Shown piece by piece: positions 7,266-14,298 of a stretch of DNA of 21,990 nt. The DNA is taken from positions 1 through 21,990 of the forward strand of contig CAZFQG010000105.1 of assembly GCA_964520785.1 (NCBI GenBank), written 5' to 3'. The first letter of the stretch is position 1. The number at the start of each line of letters is the position of its first letter. The DNA comes from CAZFQG01 sp964520785 (GTDB taxonomy: Bacteria > Planctomycetota > Planctomycetia > Pirellulales > Thermoguttaceae). The notes below the pieces were generated by a model. That model was not told the origin of the DNA, ran no database searches, and saw only the letters and a program-made list of their open reading frames with translations. The translations under genes were made by a program, and so were the position numbers.

Positions 7266-9128
7266 TTATTCGCTCTTCTCTTCGGGTACTTCCCCGGTGT
7301 TCGCCGGCTCTTCGTCGGTGGTTCCTTCCCTTTCGGAACTCGGCATGGAGAACAGGGGGGCTCCGGAGTCGCCGCCGATGCCACCCTTGAGCTGACTTTC
7401 GGGAATACCGCGGGCCGACCGCGTCTCCTCGGCGCCCGCCGCCACCTCGGCCGTCTCCTCGGCTACCTCGGCCCACTCGACCCGTTTCCGGGAAAGACCG
7501 ATCTTGCGCTCGTCGGCGTCCACGCGGAGGACCTTCACCTCGATCTCCTCGCCCACCTTGACGATGTCTTCGGGGTTATCCACCTTGTGATCGGCCAACT
7601 CCGAAATGTGCAACAGACCTTCCAGCCCGTCCTCCAGCCCGACGAATACGCCGAAGTTCGTGATCTTCGTGACCTTTCCTTTGACGACCTGGCCGAGTTC
7701 GTACTTGGTCGGGATGTCCGACGCCCATGGGTCTTCGTTGAGTTGCTTCAGACCCAGGGCGATCCGCCGCCGGTCCTGGTCGATATCCAAAACGCGGCAA
7801 CGGATATTCTGTTCTTTTTCCACCACCTCGCTCGGATGGCTGATCTTTCGCGTCCACGACATGTCGGAGACGTGCAGAAGTCCGTCGATCCCTTCTTCCA
7901 GTTCGATGAAGGCACCATAGTTGGTGAGGTTGCGGACCGTTCCCTCGACGACGGAACCGACTGGATAGCGGTCCAGAACGAGGTCCCAGGGGTTTTCCTG
8001 AGTCTGCTTGATTCCCAGTGAGATTTCCTGTTTCTCACGGTTGATCGCCAGGACGACGACGTCGATCTCATCGTCGACCTGGACCAGATCGCTCGGGTGT
8101 CCGATTCGCTTCGTCCACGACATCTCGCTGATGTGTACCAGGCCTTCGATCCCCTCTTCGAGCTTCACGAACGCTCCGTAACTCATCACGTTGACTACGG
8201 ACCCGCGGATCTTCGATCCGACCGGATATTTCTCCTCGACGGTCTCCCAGGGACTGGGCATCATCTGCTTCAGCCCCAACGCGATCTTTTCCTTTTCGCG
8301 GTCCACCGCGAGAACCATCACCTCGATCTCCTGATCGATGGCGACTATCTCGGACGGATGGCTGATTCGTCCCCAGCTCATATCCGTGATATGCAGGAGG
8401 CCGTCGATTCCGCCAAGGTCCACGAATGCGCCGAATTCGGCGATGTTCTTGACGATGCCCTTGCGCTTTTCACCCTTCTCCAACTCGTCAAGCAACTGGG
8501 CCTTCTTCTCGGCACGCTCCGATTCAATCAGAGAACGCCTGCTGACGACGATGTTCCGCCGCGGTTCGTCGATCTTCAGAACGATGCATTGGATCGTCCG
8601 GCCGATGTAGTCCCCAATGTCCGCCGGGCGGCGGATGTCCACCTGAGACGCCGGAAGAAAGACGTTCACCCCAATGTCGACCAAAAGGCCGCCTTTAATC
8701 TTGCGCGTCACCACGCCGGTCACGACGTCACCCTCGTGAACCGAGTCGCGAACCCGATTCCAGGCCTCAATCTTCTCGGCCTTGCGCTTGCTCAACGCGA
8801 TCATCCCGCGCGTATCATCAGGTCGACCTTCCGAATCCTCCAGGTCCTCGATGAGCACCTTAATAATTTCACCCGGTTGGGGGGGTTCTTCGGTGGCATC
8901 CCACTCATCGCGGGGAATGATACCCTCGCTCTTGTAGCCCACGTCGACCAGGACGAAGTCACTGTCAACGCGGAGAATCCGTCCCTCGACCGGCTGATTG
9001 ACGATCAGTTCCTGACCACCCCCCCAATCGATGTCTTCCTCCGTCTGGCCCTCCAGCGCTAAAGCGAGTTCTTGTTCCCACTGGTCTTCGTTCAGATCCA
9101 GTCCTCGGATTAGGTTTCGATCAACCAT
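7266..9128 (-). CDS. rpsA: 30S ribosomal protein S1
   Basis: The protein (620 residues) has six S1 RNA-binding domains at about 45-115, 133-199, 221-289, 306-375, 393-462 and 480-549. Domains 3-6 carry the typical 'GAFV..L..G.(E/D)GL(V/L)H(I/V)S/T' core, and domain 1 begins near EGRILRVDSDFVLVDVGYKS. S1 binds mRNA leaders and helps load them on the 30S subunit. The last 70 residues are acidic, rich in Glu, Ala and Gly, and probably disordered; they make the protein longer than the 557-residue Escherichia coli protein. I chose ATG 9128, which begins MVDRNLIRGL. An in-frame TTG six bases upstream sits eight bases after AGGA and is a possible alternative. The gene has its own promoter, structured leader and terminator. 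Confidence 0.96.
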   Translation of the reverse strand: MVDRNLIRGLDLNEDQWEQELALALEGQTEEDIDWGGGQELIVNQPVEGRILRVDSDFVLVDVGYKSEGIIPRDEWDATEEPPQPGEIIKVLIEDLEDSEGRPDDTRGMIALSKRKAEKIEAWNRVRDSVHEGDVVTGVVTRKIKGGLLVDIGVNVFLPASQVDIRRPADIGDYIGRTIQCIVLKIDEPRRNIVVSRRSLIESERAEKKAQLLDELEKGEKRKGIVKNIAEFGAFVDLGGIDGLLHITDMSWGRISHPSEIVAIDQEIEVMVLAVDREKEKIALGLKQMMPSPWETVEEKYPVGSKIRGSVVNVMSYGAFVKLEEGIEGLVHISEMSWTKRIGHPSDLVQVDDEIDVVVLAINREKQEISLGIKQTQENPWDLVLDRYPVGSVVEGTVRNLTNYGAFIELEEGIDGLLHVSDMSWTRKISHPSEVVEKEQNIRCRVLDIDQDRRRIALGLKQLNEDPWASDIPTKYELGQVVKGKVTKITNFGVFVGLEDGLEGLLHISELADHKVDNPEDIVKVGEEIEVKVLRVDADERKIGLSRKRVEWAEVAEETAEVAAGAEETRSARGIPESQLKGGIGGDSGAPLFSMPSSEREGTTDEEPANTGEVPEEKSE

Positions 9129-9239
9129 AAACAACCATGAAATCCTGACATGAGCGGCGCGGAAAAAAAACTGACCCGCGGATATCCGGAGTCGATTCGT
9201 CTCGCACCACCCAATGACAAAAGTAGAAAAAACGAACAA

Positions 9240-9285
9240 TCACCAAATCGGCCCCCCAACGTGAGGGGCTACCTCGGCATGGTGA
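9240..9285 (-). promoter_or_regulatory. structured 5' leader of rpsA
   Basis: On the minus strand TCACCA (9285-9280) can pair with TGGTGA (9245-9240). Between them GCCCC and GGGGC form an inner hairpin around position 9260. The structure begins where transcription from the promoter at 9293-9321 would start. A six-T run follows a few bases after the outer stem, so it may act as an attenuator. Known S1 genes are autoregulated through their leaders, which fits, but the fold is by eye only. Confidence 0.45.
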
Positions 9286-9292
9286 ACCCCTA

Positions 9293-9321
9293 ATAATATC
9301 ATTCCTCACTGGAGAAGACAA
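9293..9321 (-). promoter_or_regulatory. sigma-70-type promoter of rpsA
   Basis: On the minus strand TTGTCT (-35, 9321-9316) and TATTAT (-10, 9298-9293) are separated by exactly 17 bases. The expected start of transcription is near 9286, which leaves a leader of about 158 bases before the rpsA ATG at 9128. Confidence 0.6.
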
Positions 9322-9390
9322 TTGGTTCAATCGGAAACTTTTGTAAAATCGGGGAGTCTCTCGTCGAAAAATAACAAGAATTGTTGTTTC

Positions 9391-10053
9391 TTATGGCCCA
9401 ACTGCTTTGCCGAAGGCTGGATGCGCTCGGAGTTCCGCATGAAGTTCGCGAATCCGTCGCTCCACCTCGGCCGCCAACGCGGCCTCATCCATATCCCCGA
9501 TCTCCTCCGGAAGAAGGGGTTCTCCATAGGCTATGAATACTCTTCCCGGTCGCGGAAGAGAACACCGGCGCGGCCAACATGCGAACGCCCCTTCGATTGC
9601 TGCGGGCTGGATCGTGGCCCCCGAGCGCTGGGCCATTCGGGCGATTCCCCCTTTGAATTCGTGAATCTCTCCGTCCGGCGTTCGCGTTCCTTCGGGAAAG
9701 GCCATGATCGCTTCCCCCGCCTTCAGTCGGCGAAGACTCTCCTTATACCCGCTAACACTGGAATCACGGTTGAGAGGAAATGCGCCCAAGGATTCGATCA
9801 ATAGTGCCATGGGCTTCAACCTGAACAGGCTGTCGCGGGCCATGTACGAGAGTCGCCTCGGATAGGTACATCCGATCAGCGGCGGATCCAGATGGCTTTG
9901 GTGATTCGACGCGACGATAATCGAGCCTTCGGTCGCGCACCGATCGAGTCCGAAGGCGCGAAGCCCGAACACGCCGATCGATCCGAGTTGGATCAGTTTC
10001 TTCAAGCAGGAATACCAGGCGCGGAAGCCGGGTCGGTTATTTATGCTCGACAT
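9391..10053 (-). CDS. 1-acyl-sn-glycerol-3-phosphate acyltransferase family protein (PlsC-like)
   Basis: This 220-residue protein belongs to the glycerolipid acyltransferase family. It has the catalytic HX4D motif in NHQSHLDPP (His51, Asp56), the substrate-binding FPEGTR block at 119-124, and a conserved proline-containing segment near IQPAAIEG. A hydrophobic stretch at about 22-36 may attach it to the inner membrane. The family transfers an acyl chain to lysophosphatidic acid to make phosphatidic acid in phospholipid synthesis. Length is typical. The ATG has no clear Shine-Dalgarno sequence. It lies downstream of the rpsA promoter on the same strand and upstream of rpsA, so some read-through into rpsA is possible; an AT-rich hairpin just after its stop is too weak to call a terminator. 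Other acyl acceptors cannot be excluded. Confidence 0.88.
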   Translation of the reverse strand: MSSINNRPGFRAWYSCLKKLIQLGSIGVFGLRAFGLDRCATEGSIIVASNHQSHLDPPLIGCTYPRRLSYMARDSLFRLKPMALLIESLGAFPLNRDSSVSGYKESLRRLKAGEAIMAFPEGTRTPDGEIHEFKGGIARMAQRSGATIQPAAIEGAFACWPRRCSLPRPGRVFIAYGEPLLPEEIGDMDEAALAAEVERRIRELHAELRAHPAFGKAVGP

Positions 10054-10149
10054 TAATGGAAAACAAGGAAACGGAAGATGGCTTTTTCGGTTACCAAGGC
10101 TCGCGATTGGCGGCAGGTCCCGGAGGCAGTCGGGGTCGGGTTCCCCTTT

Positions 10150-11469
10150 CTACACCGAATCCGGCAGCCGGTACTCTCGCCGTTGTTCCCGTTCCAGGTA
10201 GTCGTTTGCTTCTGGGTCGTTCTGGAATCGCTCCGCGTCCGGATCCCACTGGAGTCTCCGGCCGGTCCACCTGGCGATGTTCGCCAGATGGCACACCGTC
10301 ACGGACCGGTGGGAGACGGCGACTTCGGCAATCGGCGTGCCGCGCGACTTGATGCAGTTGATCCAGTCCTCCAAGTGTTCCGGCAGCCGGGTCTCGGCGA
10401 CGGCCGCGTTGAAGCCCGATTCCTCCAGCAAACCGCCCGGATTGGCGTTGACCTCGTCGCGCGCGACGACCACTTTCCCCCTGTCGGTAATGAAAGTTCC
10501 CCCGGCACCGGTTCCATTGTCCAGGGTAACGCGCACCCCGTTGGCATATTTGTAGAAGACGCGGCGGCCCTCGCTGGTGGCCTTGTCACCGGCCTCACGT
10601 GACTGTGGGCGGTCGTAAGTCGGCGGTTCGAGCTTGTTCCCTTCCGCCCAGATTTCGACGGGACCGGTCTCGTCCATTCCCAATGCGCACTGAATCTGAT
10701 CCAGGCCGTGCGCGCCCCAACCGGTCATCTCGCCGCCGGAGTAAGGCGTGAACGAAAGCCAGCCCGGGTTGGCACGGCAGGGGAAAAGATCGGGATGGAA
10801 CCCTCTGAATTCCGTTTGACCGCACCAGGCATCCCAATCGAGGGACGTCGGAGCGTCGACTTCCGGCAAGGCGCAGTTCCAAGGGCTGGGATAGTTGTTG
10901 CCAATCACCTCCAAGACCTTGCCGAATCGCCCTTCTCGGAGAAAACGACAGGCCACGTCGTTCTTCGCGTAACTCCGCTGCTGCGTTCCGGCTTGGCAAA
11001 CTCGCTTGTACTTCCGGGCCGCGTCGACCATGGCTCGTCCCTCGCGAACCGTTAGGCTCAGCGGCTTCTCGCAGTAAACGTCTTTCTCCGCCTGGCAGGC
11101 ATGGATGAAGGGGAGCGCATGCCAGTGATCGGGTGTCGCGATAACGACGGCGTCGATTTCCTCCAATTCGAGCAACCTGCGGTAGTCGCCAAAGGCATGC
11201 GGCGTCCGGAGACGCTGGGCCACTTGCTTTGCACGGTCGAGATAGACGTCCGCGGTGGCACGGATTACCGCGTCCTTCGGGAGACCGAAGAGTTGTCCGC
11301 CGCGGCGCCCGACGCCGATGTACCCGATACCCACGCGGTCATTCGGGCCGGGCGAGTCGCCGGCGGCCAATGCCGTTCGAGGGATGATGGTTGGCATGGC
11401 CGCGGCGCCGAGAACCGGGATTGTTTCCTTTAAGAACCGCCGGCGCGTTCGCGTACCGAGACGTCTCAT
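10150..11469 (-). CDS. Tat-exported Gfo/Idh/MocA-family oxidoreductase
   Basis: From the ATG at 11469 (GGAG nine bases upstream) the protein has 439 residues. It opens with a twin-arginine signal, TRRRFLK at 8-14, then a hydrophobic stretch ending in TALAA, so it should be exported folded with its cofactor. The Rossmann fold begins at about 45 with GYIGVGRRGG, and the family motif EKP is at 134-136 in VYCEKPLSL. TPDHWH at 112-117 is typical of the secreted planctomycete members. These enzymes oxidise or reduce sugars, inositols or related compounds with NAD(P). The substrate cannot be told. An in-frame codon at 11700 would add 77 residues before the Tat signal and is rejected. No transporter or sugar-isomerase partner is adjacent. 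Confidence 0.92.
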   Translation of the reverse strand: MRRLGTRTRRRFLKETIPVLGAAAMPTIIPRTALAAGDSPGPNDRVGIGYIGVGRRGGQLFGLPKDAVIRATADVYLDRAKQVAQRLRTPHAFGDYRRLLELEEIDAVVIATPDHWHALPFIHACQAEKDVYCEKPLSLTVREGRAMVDAARKYKRVCQAGTQQRSYAKNDVACRFLREGRFGKVLEVIGNNYPSPWNCALPEVDAPTSLDWDAWCGQTEFRGFHPDLFPCRANPGWLSFTPYSGGEMTGWGAHGLDQIQCALGMDETGPVEIWAEGNKLEPPTYDRPQSREAGDKATSEGRRVFYKYANGVRVTLDNGTGAGGTFITDRGKVVVARDEVNANPGGLLEESGFNAAVAETRLPEHLEDWINCIKSRGTPIAEVAVSHRSVTVCHLANIARWTGRRLQWDPDAERFQNDPEANDYLEREQRREYRLPDSV

Positions 11470-11903
11470 GACTCTGCTCTCCACATAATAACACCAGGAA
11501 TTGGCAAGTATCTTCGCACTGTCCACAAGTCGCCCAGGGGCAAGCCGCGGCCGAAGCGGCGTCATCCGGACTTTTTCATTGTACTGGAAAGCCAGTTGGG
11601 GTTTAAGCCGGGATGAAGGCCGAAGACCGGTGTTCGGTACACGGACGTTTGCCTTGGCTTCCCGGTGTTCCCCATTCGGGCCCAGGCGGCTTCCGGGCAT
11701 CCGTCCACGAGTCGCTCTTCCCTATAAAGAGGGGTATGGAATTTCGCCCCCTTTCGCCTATCATTGAATACTTCGTAAGAAAAACCCTACAAATCCTGAG
11801 GGGTAACCAATAACTTGACTGTTCACCTTTTTTTTGACCGTGCCGGGAAGCGATGCGGAGGCGATTCTCGACGACCGGTGAGTCCCGGGTTAGAGAGTTT
11901 GGC
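11470..11903. other. 434-base intergenic region between divergent genes
   Basis: This spacer separates the Gfo/Idh/MocA gene (minus) from ribF (plus). It contains TTGACTGT at 11815-11822 and TTGACCGT at 11834-11841, eight T at 11828-11835, and the imperfect hairpin CTCTT-CCCTATA-AAGAG near 11730. I found no convincing -10 element paired with the TTGAC motifs, no FMN-riboswitch core and no credible reading frame. Confidence 0.5.
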
Positions 11904-12842
11904 ATGCTGATTGTGCGAGAAATGAAGGAGATTCCCGATTCGGTTCGCCACGGTTCGGTCTCGGTGGGGAACTTTGACGGGGTCCACCGTGGGCATTCGG
12001 CGATCCTCCGGCGGCTCTTGTCCCACGCGCACGAAGTGGGCGGTCCGGCCGTGGTTTTCACGTTCCACCCCCATCCGCTTGCGGTTCTCCGCCCCGATCG
12101 CGCTCCCCCATGCCTGATGAGCCTGGACCGAAAGCTGGCCTTATTCGAGGATATGGGAATCGAGGCGATCGTCGTGAACCCGACGAATCGCTCCTTCCTG
12201 CATCTCTCCGCCAAGGAGTTCCTGGACCGCGTTTTGGTCGCGGGTCTTGAGGCAAAGGCGGTCGTCGAGGGTCCGAATTTCTTTTTTGGAATCGGTCGCG
12301 AGGGAAGCATCGATACGCTTTCGCGGTTCTGCCGAGGACGAGGAATAACGATCGAAATCGTCCAACCGGAACGGGACCACGGTGAGATCATCTCCAGTTC
12401 ACGCATTCGCTGCGCGCTCGCCGACGGTAATGTCGAGGCGGCCGCGCGGATGCTCGGAAGGCCGCATCGCGTCCGAGGCAGAATCGTCCACGGACACGGA
12501 CGCGGCGCGGGATTGGAGTTTCCGACGGCGAACCTGATTGAAATCGATTGCATGATTCCGGCCAACGGAATCTACGCGGGCAAGGCGCACTTGGACCGGG
12601 AGTCCTTTTCCGCGGCGATCCACGTCGGTCCGAACGTTACGTTCGGGGAAAGCGAATGGAGTTTCGAGGTGCATTTGCTCGATTTCACCGGCCGCGTTTA
12701 CGGAGAGAGACTGGACGTCGAGTTTCTTGCCCGGCTCCGCGACAGCGTCCGGTTCGAGACCGTGGAAGAACTGAAGGTCGCCATTGCGGAGGATTGCGAA
12801 CGAGTCCGCCGGATCGTGGAGGCGACGCAGCCGGCCAATTGA
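11904..12842 (+). CDS. ribF: bifunctional riboflavin kinase / FAD synthetase
   Basis: The 312-residue protein makes FMN from riboflavin and then FAD from FMN in the cytoplasm. The N-terminal nucleotidyltransferase has the HIGH-like motif GNFDGVHRGH at 22-31, FTFHPHP at 52-58, and ISSSRIR at 163-169, the adenylyl-transfer signature. The C-terminal kinase starts near 184 and holds FPTAN at 206-210, NGIYAG at 221-226 and FEVHLLDF with Glu254 near the catalytic position. Length is typical. ATG 11904 fits the usual family N-terminus (basic residues and hydrophobics just before the first motif); an in-frame ATG 51 bases upstream is unlikely. The Shine-Dalgarno sequence is weak. The nrnA-like gene follows after 60 bases on the same strand. 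Confidence 0.96.
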   Translation: MLIVREMKEIPDSVRHGSVSVGNFDGVHRGHSAILRRLLSHAHEVGGPAVVFTFHPHPLAVLRPDRAPPCLMSLDRKLALFEDMGIEAIVVNPTNRSFLHLSAKEFLDRVLVAGLEAKAVVEGPNFFFGIGREGSIDTLSRFCRGRGITIEIVQPERDHGEIISSSRIRCALADGNVEAAARMLGRPHRVRGRIVHGHGRGAGLEFPTANLIEIDCMIPANGIYAGKAHLDRESFSAAIHVGPNVTFGESEWSFEVHLLDFTGRVYGERLDVEFLARLRDSVRFETVEELKVAIAEDCERVRRIVEATQPAN

Positions 12843-12902
12843 TGTCGCCGCGGCGAGGCAAGACCGTCGAGAAAGGCCCCCTTCCGAGGAGTGAGACACA
12901 CC

Positions 12903-13919
12903 ATGAACGATTACCACATCGATCCCGCGAAAGACCCGATCGACTGGGCCCGCTTCGGCGAGATCATCGACTCGCACCAGACGTTCGCCCTGACGACCCA
13001 CCACCGCCCGGACGCCGACGCCCTGGGGAGCATGCTCGGCATGGCGCGGATACTCGAAAGGCTCGGAAAAAAAGCCCTCTGCGTCGTGGATTACGAAGTC
13101 CCCCAATCGTTCCGTTTCCTCGACCCCGAAAACCGAATCAAGCGGTTGGGCGTGACCGTTACCCGCGAGGAAGTCGACGCGGTCGAGGTCTTCCTGATCT
13201 TGGATACGACCGCCTGGGCCCAGTTGGCCCACGTCGCGGACGTCCTCCGCGAAACGAAGGCGAAAAAGGTCGCGTTGGATCATCACGTCGACGGAGACGA
13301 GTTGGGGGCGGAGGTCTTTCGCAATGCAACCGCCGAAGCGGCCGGGCGGCTGGTGGTTCAGGCGGCCCGGAACTTGGGGGTGGAACTCGATCCCGAGACG
13401 GCCGCCGTCCTCTTCGCCGCGATGGCGACCGACACCGGCTGGTTCCGATTCTCCTCCGTGAGCGCCGATACCTTCCGCTACGCCGCCCACCTGATCGAAC
13501 GCGGCGCGCGGCCCGAGCTTCTGTACCGTGACCTCTACGAGCGGGAAACACTCGGCCGTATCCGGCTCACCGGCCGTGCCCTCGAGCACGTGCGGACCGA
13601 GTTGGAAGGTCGCCTCATCCACAGCTACATGGACCTGGCCGACTTCGAGGCGGCCGGGGCCGATCCGGCTGATAGCGAGGACGTGGTGAACAAGACGCTG
13701 GCGGTCGACGGCACCCAGTTCGCCGTCATGTTCGTCGAACAAGTCGGCGGGGGCTACAAGATCAGCTTCCGCAGCCGCTGCGACGCCGATTGCTGCGAAA
13801 TCGCCAAGGCCTTCGGCGGTGGAGGACACAAGAAAGCGGCCGGGGCATTCGTCAACCAACCCCGGGAGGCGGCAATGGAGGCCGTTCTCGGCGAAGTGAG
13901 GCGGGCGATGGGGGGATAA
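12903..13919 (+). CDS. DHH-family phosphoesterase, NrnA-like oligoribonuclease / pAp phosphatase
   Basis: This 338-residue protein has the DHH-family metal motifs: HHRPDADALGS at 33-43, ILDT at 99-102 and DHH at 126-128, followed by TDTGWFRFS. The C-terminal DHHA1 domain has the glycine-rich substrate-binding motif GGGGHKKAAG. NrnA enzymes degrade short RNA and dinucleotides and dephosphorylate 3'-phosphoadenosine 5'-phosphate in the cytoplasm. Length matches the family. ATG 12903 is chosen because GAGGAG lies 11 bases upstream; a GTG at 12891 would be too close to that site. The gene is probably cotranscribed with ribF. In many bacteria both sit near rbfA and truB, which are absent here. Confidence 0.92.
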   Translation: MNDYHIDPAKDPIDWARFGEIIDSHQTFALTTHHRPDADALGSMLGMARILERLGKKALCVVDYEVPQSFRFLDPENRIKRLGVTVTREEVDAVEVFLILDTTAWAQLAHVADVLRETKAKKVALDHHVDGDELGAEVFRNATAEAAGRLVVQAARNLGVELDPETAAVLFAAMATDTGWFRFSSVSADTFRYAAHLIERGARPELLYRDLYERETLGRIRLTGRALEHVRTELEGRLIHSYMDLADFEAAGADPADSEDVVNKTLAVDGTQFAVMFVEQVGGGYKISFRSRCDADCCEIAKAFGGGGHKKAAGAFVNQPREAAMEAVLGEVRRAMGG

Positions 13920-13929
13920 ACTCAGGCCG

Positions 13930-13943
13930 ACCGATGAATCGGT
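13930..13943 (+). repeat. small hairpin after the nrnA-like gene
   Basis: ACCGA-TGAA-TCGGT forms a perfect five-pair stem 10 bases after the stop codon at 13917-13919. No T-run follows, so it is at best a weak transcript end. The rest of the 142-base convergent spacer up to 14061 shows nothing I can name. Confidence 0.3.
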
Positions 13944-14061
13944 GGAGACGAGAGATGCGGCGGTAGCAAGAATTGTTGGGTCGGAGTCCGCTTGGACAAG
14001 GCGCGCCGCCGTTCTAACTGAACCGGCTTCGGTGAAACCTCCATGGCAATCAGTCGGACCG

Positions 14062-14271
14062 CTACGACGCCTCCAAACGCCGGGCCTCTTCGTCGAACTC
14101 TCGGTCCCAGCGGCCGTACTGGGGATCGCCGGGGGCAAACGTGAAGACCGCGTCGGGCAGAGGCATGCCGTCCTCGTCCCAAGAGTGCACGTAGACGAGA
14201 AGGCTCCCATCCGGACGGCGTTCGATTTCCAACGGTGCTGACGGTGAAGAGACGCGAAGCGTTTCCTGCAT
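14062..14271 (-). CDS. small conserved-looking protein, function unknown
   Basis: This 69-residue protein has no signal peptide and no membrane segment. It opens MQETLRVSSPSAPLEIERR, then has DGSLLVYVHSWDEDG and FTFAPGDPQYGRWDREF, ending in a charged helix-like tail. I recall similar short planctomycete proteins with the VH-WD and PGDPQY segments, but I cannot search to confirm. GGAAAAG upstream of the ATG is a plausible ribosome-binding site. It starts 27 bases after the stop of the 649-residue secreted protein on the same strand, so the two are likely cotranscribed. No function is proposed. Confidence 0.65.
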   Translation of the reverse strand: MQETLRVSSPSAPLEIERRPDGSLLVYVHSWDEDGMPLPDAVFTFAPGDPQYGRWDREFDEEARRLEAS

Positions 14272-14298
14272 AATCTTTTCCGCTCGGAGCGACGTCGG

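Noticed and set aside
8097..9062. Open frame on the plus strand opposite rpsA
   Set aside because: The minus strand encodes six well-formed S1 domains; the plus-strand product resembles nothing and has no ribosome-binding site I can support.
9370..9392. Terminator after the PlsC-like gene (AACAA/TTGTT stem followed by ATTTTT on the minus strand)
   Set aside because: The stem is five A/T-rich pairs with a three-base loop, too weak to call.
10078..10602. Plus-strand open frame opposite the Gfo/Idh/MocA gene
   Set aside because: It is the mirror of conserved coding sequence and lacks any motif of its own.
11700..11903. FMN riboswitch upstream of ribF
   Set aside because: The conserved core of the RFN element could not be found in the leader.
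11603..12565. Minus-strand open frame across the ribF upstream region and the start of ribF
   Set aside because: Most of it is antisense to the ribF nucleotidyltransferase domain, and the part in the spacer has no signal of coding.
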